A stretch of DNA of 19,852 bases from WHSM01 sp050701635 (GTDB lineage: Bacteria; Actinomycetota; Actinomycetes; Mycobacteriales; Micromonosporaceae). This document shows positions 7,138 to 16,944 of this stretch, in pieces. The stretch is taken from positions 1 to 19,852 of the forward strand of contig JBOGDF010000063.1 of the NCBI GenBank assembly GCA_050701635.1, given 5' to 3'. The stretch's first letter is position 1. Each line of letters starts with the position of its first letter. The notes under the pieces were generated by a model, which worked only from the letters and a program-made list of their open reading frames with translations, had not been told where the DNA came from and did not search any database. Both the position numbers and the translations under genes were made by a program.

Positions 7138-7881
7138 CTATAGACCGGCGAGGGTGAGCTCGAAGGAGTAGATCGAGGCGCGGTAGACGTGGTCGCCGTA
7201 CTCCACGGCGCGGCCGTGGTCGTCGTACGCGGTGCGGCTCATGGTCAGTAGCGGGGCGCCTCTGGTCTCGTCGAGTACGCGCGCCTCAGCGGATCGCGCG
7301 GCGCGGGCCCCGATGGTCTGACTGGCCAGCTTCAGGTTCACGCCGCTGCGGCGCAGGATCTCGTACAGCCCGTGATCGCGCAGGTCGTCGCCGTCGAGGG
7401 TGAGCAGGCTGGTCGGCAGGTAGTTGTGCAGCAGTGCGAGCGGTTCGCCGTCGGCGTATCGGAGCCGCTCGATCGCGTACACGTCGGTGCCTTCGGCCAG
7501 GCCGAGGGCGTGCGCCACCGTGCCGTTCGCCGCCTGCACCTCGAAAGAGAGTACGGCGGTACGCGGCTTGCGCCCGGTCTTCCGCAGGTCGTCGTGCAGG
7601 CTGGTCAGCTCCAACGGGCGCCGCACCTTGGGGTGCACCACCTGGGTGCCGACGCCGCGCTTGCGTACCAGTAGTCCGCGCTCGACCAGGTGCTGGATCG
7701 CGCGCCGCATGGTGGGGCGGGACAGGCCGAGCTGGTCGGCGAGCGCGATCTCGTTGTCGAGGCGGCTGCCGACCGGCAGTTCGCCGGACTCGATCAGGTG
7801 CTCCAGGTGCTGGGCGACCTGGAAGTAGAGCGGGACCGGGCTGGTGCGGTCCAACCGTACGGTCAGGGCAGGGCGGGTCAC
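7138..7881 (-). CDS. iolR: GntR-family repressor with UTRA domain, likely inositol regulator
   Basis: A 247-residue HutC-type GntR regulator. An N-terminal winged helix (PLYFQVAQHLEHLIESGELP, then LADQLGLSRPTMRRAIQHL and the wing GLLVRKRGVGTQV) covers residues 15-85. A UTRA ligand domain follows, with YAIERLRYADGEPLALLHNY and a YDDHGRAVEYGDHVYRA end. I chose GTG 7881 because GAGG lies about 7 bases upstream and the helix begins just after; an ATG at 7935 falls in the AT-rich control region without a site. It is divergent from iolG, as GntR-type IolR genes are in other actinobacteria such as Corynebacterium. It probably represses the operon until inositol or an intermediate binds. DNA-binding family is certain; target and ligand are inferred from position. 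Confidence 0.85.
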   Translation of the reverse strand: MTRPALTVRLDRTSPVPLYFQVAQHLEHLIESGELPVGSRLDNEIALADQLGLSRPTMRRAIQHLVERGLLVRKRGVGTQVVHPKVRRPLELTSLHDDLRKTGRKPRTAVLSFEVQAANGTVAHALGLAEGTDVYAIERLRYADGEPLALLHNYLPTSLLTLDGDDLRDHGLYEILRRSGVNLKLASQTIGARAARSAEARVLDETRGAPLLTMSRTAYDDHGRAVEYGDHVYRASIYSFELTLAGL

Positions 7882-7929
7882 GGAGCACCTCACCGGGGAG
7901 TCGGCTCGCTGGCCGGGCCAGTATCGCAC

Positions 7930-7966
7930 AGACAACCCAAAGACAGATAGACAGAATGTTAAGACA
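7930..7966 (+). repeat. Four AGACA direct repeats, candidate operator array
   Basis: AGACA occurs at 7930, 7941, 7949 and 7962, all in one orientation, with AGACAGAT-AGACAGAA as an 8-bp near-tandem pair (7941-7956). The stretch is markedly AT-rich for this genome and lies just upstream of the -35 box of the iol operon and in front of iolR. It is the best candidate for regulator binding sites in the gap. Confidence 0.45.
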
Positions 7967-7971
7967 AAGTA

Positions 7972-8001
7972 TTGACGCGCTCACGGCACCCGGAGTAGAA
8001 A
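7972..8001 (+). promoter_or_regulatory. Candidate promoter of the iol operon
   Basis: TTGACG (7972-7977) and TAGAAA (7996-8001) are separated by 18 bases and lie about 47 bases before the iolG ATG, facing the operon. The match to a housekeeping sigma promoter is good at -35 and fair at -10. The AGACA repeats end six bases upstream. Confidence 0.5.
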
Positions 8002-8012
8002 AACAGCCACGC

Positions 8013-8022
8013 GGTACGTACC
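8013..8022. promoter_or_regulatory. 10-bp perfect palindrome GGTACGTACC in the iol leader
   Basis: The palindrome sits 11 bases downstream of the proposed -10 box and 25 bases before iolG, where a bound repressor would block transcription. GTAC words are common in this genome, so chance is a real alternative. Confidence 0.3.
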
Positions 8023-8047
8023 AGCCCCAGGGGAAGGAACGGAATCC

Positions 8048-9046
8048 ATGCGCGTGGGACTCATCGGAGCCGGACGGATCGGCGCCCAACACGCGGCCAC
8101 GCTCCAGGATCTGCCTGAGGTTACGTCGCTGGTGGTCGCCGACGCGGACCCGGCGCTCGCCCGATCGGTCGCCACCGCGCTCCGGACCGAGGCTGCCGAG
8201 AGTGTGGCTGCGGCGCTCGCGGGCGGGCTGGACGCGGTGGTGATCGCCGCCGCGACCTCGGCCCACGCGGAGCTGATCCACCTTGCGCTGGACGCGAAGC
8301 TGCCGGTGTTCTGCGAGAAGCCGGTGGCGCCCGGCGTCCCCGGTACCCGGGAGATCATCGCGCACGTCGCGGCGAGCGGCGTACCGCTGCATGTGGGGTT
8401 TCAACGGCGGTTCGACGCCGGCTACCGGGCGCTGCGGGAGGCGGTGCGGTCCGGGCGGCTGGGCTGGGTGCATACGCTGCGGGGATGCACCGCGGACGCG
8501 GCACCGCCGCCGGCGGCGTACCTTCCGGCGTCGGGTGGGATCTTTCGGGACTGCGCGGTGCACGACTTCGACGCGATCCGTTGGGTCACCGGACGCGAGG
8601 TGACTCAGGTGTACGCCACCGGCGCGAACAAAGGCGAGCGCTTCTTCGCCGACGCCGGCGACGTGGACACCGCGCACGCCGTACTGACCCTCGACGACGG
8701 CACCCTCGCGTCGGTGAGCTGCACCCGGTACAACGGCGCCGGGTACGACGTACGCCTGGAGGCCTGCGGCTCGGAGGGCAGCATGGTCGCCGGGCTGGAC
8801 GACCAGACGCCGCTGCGGTCGGCCGAACCGGGGGTGAGCTGGCCTGCCGGCGAGGCGTACCGGGCGTTCCCGGACCGGTTCCGCGACGCGTACGCCGCCG
8901 AGCTGCACGCCTTCACCGAGCTGGCGGCGGGGCGGATCGACAGCCCGTGCACCGCCGAGGAGGCGCTCGAAGCGTTGCTGGTCGCCGAGGCGGCCGAGCT
9001 GTCCCGCCGGGAGCGCCGCCCGGTCGCGATCGAGGAGGTCCGGTGA
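8048..9046 (+). CDS. iolG: Inositol 2-dehydrogenase (Gfo/Idh/MocA family)
   Basis: A 332-residue NAD-dependent cytosolic oxidoreductase that oxidises myo-inositol to scyllo-inosose, the first step of inositol breakdown. The Rossmann motif GAGRIG is at residues 7-12, the catalytic Lys91 in EKP (90-92), and the Asp168/His172 pair in FRDCAVHDFDAIRW, the arrangement of IolG enzymes. The C-terminal sheet domain closes the active site. ATG 8048 is preceded by GGGGAAGGA. It is the first gene of the operon, divergent from iolR, and its stop overlaps the GTG of iolE by four bases. Relatives acting on other sugars exist; the assignment to inositol rests on the surrounding iolE-C-B-D-A genes. Confidence 0.88.
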   Translation: MRVGLIGAGRIGAQHAATLQDLPEVTSLVVADADPALARSVATALRTEAAESVAAALAGGLDAVVIAAATSAHAELIHLALDAKLPVFCEKPVAPGVPGTREIIAHVAASGVPLHVGFQRRFDAGYRALREAVRSGRLGWVHTLRGCTADAAPPPAAYLPASGGIFRDCAVHDFDAIRWVTGREVTQVYATGANKGERFFADAGDVDTAHAVLTLDDGTLASVSCTRYNGAGYDVRLEACGSEGSMVAGLDDQTPLRSAEPGVSWPAGEAYRAFPDRFRDAYAAELHAFTELAAGRIDSPCTAEEALEALLVAEAAELSRRERRPVAIEEVR

Positions 9047-9921
9047 CGGCCAACCCACTGCTCGACCGGATCGCCGCCGCGCCGATCTCCTGGGGAGTCT
9101 GCGAGGTGCCCGGGTGGGGCCACCAGCTACCGCCCGAGCGGGTGCTCGCGGAGATGCGGGAGCTGGGCGTCGCCGCCACCGAGTTCGGGCCGGAAGGGTT
9201 CCTGCCCGACGATCCGGGCGCGAAGGCGCGGCTGCTGGCGGCGTACCACCTGAAGGCGGTGGGTGGGTTCGTGCCGGTGGTGTTGCACGACCCGGGTGTG
9301 GATCCGCTGCCGGCGGTCGACCGGGCGCTGGACGGCTTCGTCGCCGCCGGCGCGGGCGTGCTGGTGCTCGCCGCCGCCACCGGGTTGCAGGGCTACGACA
9401 GCCGCCCCGAGCTGGACGAGGTCGGCTGGAAGACGCTGCTGTCCCAGCTGGACCGGATCGCGCACCACGCCGCGAGCCGAGGCGTCACCGCCACCCTGCA
9501 CCCGCACGTCGGCACCATGATCGAGAACCACGACGAGGTGCGGCGGGTGCTGCACGGCTCCGAGGTACTGCTGTGCCTGGACACCGGTCACCTGCTGATC
9601 GGCGGCACCGACCCGGTCACGCTGGCCCGCGCGGTACCCGACCGGATCGCGCACACCCATCTCAAGGACGTCGACGCGGCGCTCACCGCTCGGGTGCAGT
9701 CCGGCGAGATCGGCTACACCGACGCGGTACGCGACGGCATCTACCGCCCGCTCGGCCAGGGCGACATCGACATCGCCGCGATCCTCACCGCGCTCGGCCC
9801 CGACTACCCCGGCTGGTACGTGATGGAGCAGGACACCATCCTGACGGCCGAGCCGACCGACGAAGGACCCATCGACGCGGTGCGCGCCAGCATCGACTAC
9901 CTACGGGGGCTGGGGCGATGA
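9043..9921 (+). CDS. iolE: Inosose dehydratase (TIM-barrel sugar isomerase/epimerase family)
   Basis: A 292-residue AP-endonuclease-2/xylose-isomerase-like barrel that dehydrates scyllo-inosose to the diketone used by IolD. It opens with ISWGVCEVPGWGHQLPPERV, typical of IolE. Metal-ligand candidates are Glu47 (ATEFGPEG), Asp180 (CLDTGHLL), His206 (HTHLKD) and Glu262 (VMEQD). GTG 9043 has GAGGAGG about 6 bases upstream and overlaps the iolG stop. The end overlaps iolC as ATGA. A related inosose isomerase (IolI) shares the fold, but the SWGVCE opening and length favour IolE. Confidence 0.88.
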   Translation: MTANPLLDRIAAAPISWGVCEVPGWGHQLPPERVLAEMRELGVAATEFGPEGFLPDDPGAKARLLAAYHLKAVGGFVPVVLHDPGVDPLPAVDRALDGFVAAGAGVLVLAAATGLQGYDSRPELDEVGWKTLLSQLDRIAHHAASRGVTATLHPHVGTMIENHDEVRRVLHGSEVLLCLDTGHLLIGGTDPVTLARAVPDRIAHTHLKDVDAALTARVQSGEIGYTDAVRDGIYRPLGQGDIDIAAILTALGPDYPGWYVMEQDTILTAEPTDEGPIDAVRASIDYLRGLGR

Positions 9922-10856
9922 CTGACATACTCACCGCCGGCCGGCTCGGGGTCGACATCTACCCGCTGCAGAGCGGGGTCGGGCTGGAGCACGTCAGCTC
10001 GTTCGGCAAGTGGCTCGGCGGCAGCCCGACCAACGTCGCGGTCGCCGCCGCCCGACACGGCCGCAGCGCCGCGGTGGTCACCGGAGTCGGCGACGACCCG
10101 CTCGGCCGCTTCGCGATAAATGCTTTACGGGGGTACGGGGTCGACCCGCGCCACGTCGCCACGATCCCCGGCCGGCAGACGCCGGTGACATTCTGCGAGA
10201 TCTTCCCGCCCGACCACTTCCCGATCTACTTCTACGGCCGCGACCCCGCCCCCGACCTGCTGATCGACCAGTTCGACCTCGACGCCGTACGCGAGGCCAA
10301 GGTCTTCTGGGTGACCGTGACCGGGCTGTGCGCCGAGCCGAGCCGCAGCGCGACCCTGGCCGCGCTGGCCGCTCGCGAGAAGCGCGGCATCACCGTGCTG
10401 GACCTGGACTACCGGCCACAGTTCTGGTCCTCCCGGGACGAGGCCCGGCGCTGGGTGCAGCAGGCGCTCGGCCACGTCACCGTCGCCGTCGGCAACCTCG
10501 ACGAGTGCGACACCGCGGTCGGGGTCACCGAGCCCGGCGCCGCGGCGGAGGCGCTGCGGGAGCGCGGCGTACACCTGGCTGTGGTGAAACAGGGGCCCAA
10601 GGGGGTGCTCGCTGACGACGGCGCCGCCGTCTGCGAGGTGCCCCCTGTGCCGGTCACGGTGGTGAACGGGCTCGGCGCCGGCGACGCGTTCGGCGGCGCG
10701 CTCTGCCACGGGCTGCTCGCCGGCTGGGAGCTGCCCCGGGTGCTCCGGTTCGCCAACGCGGCAGGGGCGATCGTCGCCTCCCGGCTGGCCTGCTCGGACG
10801 CGATGCCGACCAGCGCCGAGGTCGAGGCGCTGCTGCGGGAGGCCGGCGATGAGTGA
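9918..10856 (+). CDS. iolC: 5-dehydro-2-deoxygluconokinase (PfkB family)
   Basis: A 312-residue ribokinase-fold kinase that phosphorylates 5-dehydro-2-deoxygluconate (DKG). The sugar-binding segment GGSPTNVAVAAARHG starts near residue 34. The second PfkB signature GLGAGDAF (251-258) contains the catalytic base Asp256. It has only the kinase domain; some bacterial IolC proteins carry a fused DUF2090 aldolase, which here would be supplied by the separate next gene. The start overlaps iolE by four bases and the end overlaps the aldolase gene by eight. Residues 67-70 use ATA-AAT-GCT-TTA, an AT-rich island with a TTA leucine codon (10125-10127), striking in this GC-rich gene. Confidence 0.9.
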   Translation: MTDILTAGRLGVDIYPLQSGVGLEHVSSFGKWLGGSPTNVAVAAARHGRSAAVVTGVGDDPLGRFAINALRGYGVDPRHVATIPGRQTPVTFCEIFPPDHFPIYFYGRDPAPDLLIDQFDLDAVREAKVFWVTVTGLCAEPSRSATLAALAAREKRGITVLDLDYRPQFWSSRDEARRWVQQALGHVTVAVGNLDECDTAVGVTEPGAAAEALRERGVHLAVVKQGPKGVLADDGAAVCEVPPVPVTVVNGLGAGDAFGGALCHGLLAGWELPRVLRFANAAGAIVASRLACSDAMPTSAEVEALLREAGDE

Positions 10857-11733
10857 GCTGTCGGAGCTGCTCGACGTACGGGTCCACCGGCCGCACGCGA
10901 TCGCCGACGCCGCCGCCCGGCGGGTACGCCGTGACCGCCTGGTCGGGCCGAGCGGGCGGCTGTTGATCATCGCCGCCGACCACCCGGCGCGGGGCGCGCT
11001 GCGCGCCGGGGAGCGGCCGTTCGCGATGGCCGACCGGATGGGGTTGCTGGAGCGGCTGCGGCTGGCACTGTCCCGCCCCGGCGTCGACGGGCTGCTCGGC
11101 ACCGCCGACATCATCGAGGACCTGCTGCTGCTCGGCGCGCTCGACGACAAGCTCGTGATCGGGTCGATGAACCGGGGCGGGCTGGCCGGCACCGTCTTCG
11201 AGATCGACGACCGCTTCACCGGGTACGACGCCGCCGCGGTAGCCCGGATGGGGCTCAACGGCGGCAAGATGCTGTTCCGGATCGACCCCGCCGACCCGGC
11301 GACCGCCTCCACCATGGAGGCCTGCGCGCAGGCGGTGAACCAGCTCGCCGAGCACCGGCTGATGGCGATGGTGGAGCCGTTCATCTCGCACCGGGTGGAC
11401 GGGCGGGTCCGCAACGACCTGTCTTCGGAGGCGGTGATCCGGTCCATGACGGTAGCCAGCGGGCTCGGCGCCACCAGCGCGTACACCTGGCTGAAGGTGC
11501 CGGTGACCGACGACATGGAGCGGGTGATGGCGGCGAGTACGCTGCCCGCCCTGCTGCTCGGCGGTGAGGTCACCGGCGACCCGGACGCCACGTACGCCCG
11601 CTGGCAGAAGGCGCTGCGGCTGCCGACCGTGAAGGGGCTGGTGGTGGGGCGCGCCCTGCTCTACCCACCCGACGACGACGTGGCGGGCGCCGTGGACACC
11701 GCGGCCAGCCTGCTGGGGAGGAGCGCGCTGTGA
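10849..11733 (+). CDS. Cgl0159-family (beta/alpha)8 aldolase, probable DKGP aldolase
   Basis: A 294-residue DhnA/LacD-like class I aldolase-fold protein of the family found in actinobacterial iol clusters (Corynebacterium Cgl0159), often labelled deoxyribose-phosphate aldolase. Features are IIAADHPARGA (40-50), DKLVIGSMNRGGLAG, MLFRIDP, a VEPF strand and Lys216 in AYTWLKVPV, the likely Schiff-base lysine. The operon has no class II IolJ-type aldolase, so this protein most likely splits 2-deoxy-5-keto-gluconate 6-phosphate into dihydroxyacetone phosphate and malonate semialdehyde. It starts inside the last codons of iolC (8-base overlap), and its stop overlaps the iolB GTG. Fold and operon membership are clear; the exact reaction is inference by exclusion. 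Confidence 0.8.
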   Translation: MSELSELLDVRVHRPHAIADAAARRVRRDRLVGPSGRLLIIAADHPARGALRAGERPFAMADRMGLLERLRLALSRPGVDGLLGTADIIEDLLLLGALDDKLVIGSMNRGGLAGTVFEIDDRFTGYDAAAVARMGLNGGKMLFRIDPADPATASTMEACAQAVNQLAEHRLMAMVEPFISHRVDGRVRNDLSSEAVIRSMTVASGLGATSAYTWLKVPVTDDMERVMAASTLPALLLGGEVTGDPDATYARWQKALRLPTVKGLVVGRALLYPPDDDVAGAVDTAASLLGRSAL

Positions 11734-12581
11734 CTTCGAAGCTGCACCTGCCCGCCGGGTCGGCCACCGACGGCGGATACCCGCTGGTGGTGACCCCGGA
11801 GACCGCTGGCTGGACGTACTCGGGGCTCAGGGTCTTGGAGCTGAGCGCGGGTGGGTCGCACACCCTCGCCACCCGGGACGAGGAGATGCTGGTGCTGCCG
11901 CTGGCCGGGGCGTGCGGCGTGGAGTGCGATGGCGAGACGATCGCGCTCACCGGGCGGCGGGACGTGTTCTCCCGGGTCACCGACTTCGCCTACCTGCCGC
12001 GGGACGCGTCGGTGTCGATCCGGTCCGAGCAGGGTGGCCGGTTCGCCTTGCCGTCCGCTCGCTGCGAGCGCCGGCTGTCCTTCCGGTACGGCGCCGCCGA
12101 GGACGTCCCTGTCGAGCTGCGGGGCGCGGGCGCCGCGAGCCGGCAGGTGAACAACTTCTGCGCCCCCGACGCGTTCGACTGCGACAAGCTGATCGCGGTC
12201 GAGGTGCTGACCCCGGGCGGCAACTGGTCGTCGTACCCGCCGCACAAGCACGACGAGGACCGCCCGGGCGAGTGCGTACTGGAGGAGATCTACTACTTCG
12301 AGGTCGACCGTGGCGGCATCGGCTACCAGCGGGTGTACGGGGCGGTCGACGTACTGGCGGAGGTGCGTACCGGTGACGCGGTGCTGATCCCGGCCGGGTG
12401 GCACGGCCCGTCGATGGCCGCCCCTGGGTACCACCTCTACTACCTCAACGTGATGGCCGGCCCGGGCGCCGAGCGGGCCTGGCTGATCTGCGACGACCCG
12501 GCCCACGCCTGGGTACGCGACACCTGGCCCGACCAGCCGGTAGATCCTCGGTTGCCGATGACCAGCGGGAGGCCGTCATGA
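11730..12581 (+). CDS. iolB: 5-deoxy-glucuronate isomerase
   Basis: A 283-residue bicupin that isomerises 5-deoxy-glucuronate to 5-dehydro-2-deoxygluconate. The C-terminal cupin shows the metal set His172 and His174 (PPHKHDED), Glu186 (LEEIYYFE) and His225 (PAGWHGPS), followed by GYHLYYLNVMAG, all characteristic of IolB (KduI/IolB family). Length fits the family (270-300). The GTG start at 11730 overlaps the preceding stop and has GGGGAGGAG upstream. The stop overlaps the iolD ATG by four bases. The product of iolD, the next gene, is its substrate. Confidence 0.92.
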   Translation: MTSKLHLPAGSATDGGYPLVVTPETAGWTYSGLRVLELSAGGSHTLATRDEEMLVLPLAGACGVECDGETIALTGRRDVFSRVTDFAYLPRDASVSIRSEQGGRFALPSARCERRLSFRYGAAEDVPVELRGAGAASRQVNNFCAPDAFDCDKLIAVEVLTPGGNWSSYPPHKHDEDRPGECVLEEIYYFEVDRGGIGYQRVYGAVDVLAEVRTGDAVLIPAGWHGPSMAAPGYHLYYLNVMAGPGAERAWLICDDPAHAWVRDTWPDQPVDPRLPMTSGRPS

Positions 12582-14446
12582 GATTCACCGTCGCCCAGGC
12601 GCTGGTCAGCTTCCTCGCCGGGCAGTTCACGGAACGCGACGGCGTGCAGCGACCGTTGTTCGGCGGGTGCTTCGGCATCTTCGGCCACGGCAACGTCGCC
12701 GGGATCGGTGAGGCGCTGCTGGACGCCAGCGCCGACGGCACCGACCTGCTTCGCTACTACCAGGCGCGCAACGAGCAGGGGATGGTGCACGCCGCGGCGG
12801 CGTACGCCCGGATGACGAACCGGATGTCCACGCTCGCCTGCACCAGCTCGGTCGGCCCCGGCGCGACGAACATGGTCACCGGCGCGGCGCTGGCCACGAT
12901 CAACCGGCTCCCGGTGCTGCTGCTGCCCGGGGACGTGTTCGCGACCCGGGTCGCCAACCCGGTGCTGCAGGAGCTGGAGGATCCCCGGTCGTACGACGTC
13001 TCGGTCAACGACTGCTTCAAGCCGGTGTCGAAGTACTTCGACCGGATCAACCGCCCTGAGCAGCTGCCGTCCGCGCTGCTCGCCGCGATGCGGGTGCTCA
13101 CCGACCCGGCGGAGACCGGCGCGGTCACCCTCGCGCTGCCACAGGACGTGCAGGCCGAGGCGTACGACTGGCCCGAGGAGCTGTTCGACCAGCGGGTCTG
13201 GCCGGTACGCCGCCCGCTGCCGGACGACGCTTCGCTGCGGGCCGCGGCGGCGCTGCTCCGCGAGGCCGAGCGGCCGCTGATCGTGGCCGGCGGCGGGGTC
13301 ATCTACTCGGAGGCGACCGGCGCGCTACGGTCCTTTGTGGAGGCCACCGGCATCCCGGTCGCCGAGACCCAGGCCGGCAAGGGGTCGCTTCCCTACGACC
13401 ACCCGTGCAGCGTGGGGGCGATCGGCGCTACCGGGACCACGGCGGCGAACGCGCTGGCCCGCGAGGCGGACGTGGTGCTCGGCATCGGCACCCGCTACAG
13501 CGACTTCACCACCGCGTCCCGCTCGGCCTTCCAGCACCCGGGCGTACGGTTTTTCAACCTGAATATCGCGTCCTTCGACGCCGCGAAGCACTCCGGGCTG
13601 GCGCTGTTCGGCGACGCCCGCGCCGGGATCGAAGCCCTGGCCGGCGCGCTGCACGGCTGGTCGGTGGCGGCGACCTATCGGGAACGCGCCCGCACGCTGG
13701 CCGGGGAGTGGGACTCCACTGTGGAGCGGGCGTACCGGCTGGGGCACGGGCCGCTGCCTGCGCAGAGCGAGATCATCGGCGTGGTGAACGAGGTGAGCCA
13801 GCCCCGCGACGTGGTGGTCTGCGCCGCCGGCTCGATCCCCGGTGACCTGCACAAACTCTGGCGTACGAGGGACCCGAAGCAGTACCACGTCGAGTACGGC
13901 TACTCCTGCATGGGCTACGAGATCGCTGGTGGCCTCGGGGTGAAGCTGGCCGCGCCGGACCGCGAGGTGTTCGTGATGGTCGGCGACGGCTCCTACCTGA
14001 TGATGGCGCAGGAGCTGGTCACCGCCGTCGCCGAGAACCTCAAGCTGATCGTGGTGCTGGTGCAGAACCACGGCTTCGCCTCGATCGGCGCGCTGTCGGA
14101 GTCGGTCGGGTCGCAGCGGTTCGGCACCCAGTACCGGTACCGGAACCCGTGGACCGGCCAGCTCGACGGGGACGTTCTCCCGGTGGATCTCGCCGCGAAC
14201 GCCGCCAGCCTGGGCGCGGACGTGCTGCGCGCCGGCACCGTCGAGGAGTTCCGCGCCGCGCTGCACAAGGCGCGGGAGGCCACCCGTACCACCGTGGTGT
14301 ACGTCGAGACCGACCCGCTGGCGCCGGCGCCGGGCAGCGACGCCTGGTGGGACGTACCGGTCGCCGAAGTGTCCACGCTGGACACCACCCGAGCCGCCCG
14401 GGAGCGGTACGAAGCAGCCAAGCGCGCTCAGCGCCCGTACCTATAG
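12578..14446 (+). CDS. iolD: 3D-(3,5/4)-trihydroxycyclohexane-1,2-dione acylhydrolase
   Basis: A 622-residue thiamine-diphosphate enzyme that opens the inositol-derived ring to give 5-deoxy-glucuronate. It has the three-domain ThDP plan. The N-terminal PYR domain carries the catalytic Glu66 (YYQARNEQGMVHAAAAYAR) and the CTSSVGPGATNM turn. A middle domain runs around VAGGGVIYSE, and the C-terminal PP domain carries GDGS (469-472) with LVQNHGF completing the cofactor and metal site. Length is typical of IolD (about 620-645). ATG 12578 has GCGGGAGG upstream and overlaps the iolB stop. Other ThDP enzymes are excluded by SIPGDLHKLW, YSCMGYEIAGG and the context. Confidence 0.93.
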   Translation: MRFTVAQALVSFLAGQFTERDGVQRPLFGGCFGIFGHGNVAGIGEALLDASADGTDLLRYYQARNEQGMVHAAAAYARMTNRMSTLACTSSVGPGATNMVTGAALATINRLPVLLLPGDVFATRVANPVLQELEDPRSYDVSVNDCFKPVSKYFDRINRPEQLPSALLAAMRVLTDPAETGAVTLALPQDVQAEAYDWPEELFDQRVWPVRRPLPDDASLRAAAALLREAERPLIVAGGGVIYSEATGALRSFVEATGIPVAETQAGKGSLPYDHPCSVGAIGATGTTAANALAREADVVLGIGTRYSDFTTASRSAFQHPGVRFFNLNIASFDAAKHSGLALFGDARAGIEALAGALHGWSVAATYRERARTLAGEWDSTVERAYRLGHGPLPAQSEIIGVVNEVSQPRDVVVCAAGSIPGDLHKLWRTRDPKQYHVEYGYSCMGYEIAGGLGVKLAAPDREVFVMVGDGSYLMMAQELVTAVAENLKLIVVLVQNHGFASIGALSESVGSQRFGTQYRYRNPWTGQLDGDVLPVDLAANAASLGADVLRAGTVEEFRAALHKAREATRTTVVYVETDPLAPAPGSDAWWDVPVAEVSTLDTTRAARERYEAAKRAQRPYL

Positions 14447-14457
14447 AAGGACCGACC

Positions 14458-15960
<1,503 letters not shown>

Positions 15961-15984
15961 GCCGCCCATCCCAACGGAGGACAC

Positions 15985-16938
15985 ATGATCTCGCGGAAAC
16001 GACTCCTCGTCTCGCTGCTCGCCGTACCCCTGCTGCTGAGTGGGTGCAATGCGGCCGGTACCGGCGAGGAGGGCGAAACGACAGACCTGACGTTCGCCGT
16101 GGTCTCGCACAGCAACCCGGGCGACAAGTTCTGGGACGTGGTCAAGAGCGGCGCCGAGAAGGCGGGCAAGGACCTCGGGGTCAAGGTGACCTACCAGGGC
16201 TCCGGAGAGCCCAGCCAGCAGTCGCAGCTCATCGACCAGGCGGTCAGCCAGAAAGTGGACGGGCTGGTGGTCTCGATGTCCAACCCGGACGCGCTGAAGG
16301 AGGCGATCGGCAAGGCGGTCGACGCCGGCATCCCGGTGATCACCATCAACTCGGGCGTCGACAAGTACCAGGAGTTCGGTGCGATCACCCACGTCGGGCA
16401 GACCGAGACCATCGCCGGTGAGGCGGCGGGCGAACGGCTCAAGTCCGAAGGCGGCAGCAAGGCGATCTGCGTGATCCACGAGGCGGGCAACGTCGGGCTG
16501 GAGGAGCGCTGCGCGGGCGCCAAGGCGAAGTTCGGCGCCGTCGAGAACCTCCAGGTCTCGGTCAGCGACCTGGCCGACGCCAGCTCGAAGGTCAAGGCGA
16601 AGTTGCAGTCGGACACGTCGATCGACTCCGTACTCACGCTGAACAACGGGGTCGCGATCGCGGCCCGGGACGCGATCCGGGACTCCGGCTCGAAGGCGAA
16701 GCTCGCCACGTTCGACCTGGACAAGGACGTACTCGCCGCGATCAAGGCGGGGGAGATCCTGTTCGCCGTGGACCAGCAGCCGTACCTGCAGGGCTACCTG
16801 CCGATCTCGTTCCTCTACCTGCACCACACCAACGCCAACGCCGTAGGCGGTGGTCAGCCGGTGCTCACCGGGCCGGGCTTCGTCGACAAGGCCAACGCCG
16901 ACACGGTGGCCGAGTTCGCCGAGAAGGGCACGCGCTAA
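15985..16938 (+). CDS. Sugar ABC transporter substrate-binding lipoprotein, probably inositol
   Basis: A 317-residue periplasmic-binding-protein-fold lipoprotein (Peripla_BP_4, RbsB-like) expected to capture inositol outside the membrane. A positively charged, hydrophobic signal ends in the lipobox LSGC with lipidated Cys21. The mature part has SNPGDKFWDVVKSGAEKAG, GLVVSMSNPDALKEAI, ITINSGV and the hinge-side DQQPYLQGYLPI, as in CUT2 binding proteins. GGAGG precedes ATG 15985, 24 bases after iolA. The gene is followed by a strong hairpin and then the permease. Specificity for inositol is inferred only from the operon; ribose- or galactose-type relatives look similar. Confidence 0.88.
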   Translation: MISRKRLLVSLLAVPLLLSGCNAAGTGEEGETTDLTFAVVSHSNPGDKFWDVVKSGAEKAGKDLGVKVTYQGSGEPSQQSQLIDQAVSQKVDGLVVSMSNPDALKEAIGKAVDAGIPVITINSGVDKYQEFGAITHVGQTETIAGEAAGERLKSEGGSKAICVIHEAGNVGLEERCAGAKAKFGAVENLQVSVSDLADASSKVKAKLQSDTSIDSVLTLNNGVAIAARDAIRDSGSKAKLATFDLDKDVLAAIKAGEILFAVDQQPYLQGYLPISFLYLHHTNANAVGGGQPVLTGPGFVDKANADTVAEFAEKGTR

Positions 16939-16944
16939 GGGTCC

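Noticed and set aside
7286..9058. Minus-strand open frame of about 590 codons spanning iolR and iolG
   Set aside because: It overlaps the clear GntR gene in another frame and covers the divergent promoter region; low-complexity Arg/Pro/Gly translation.
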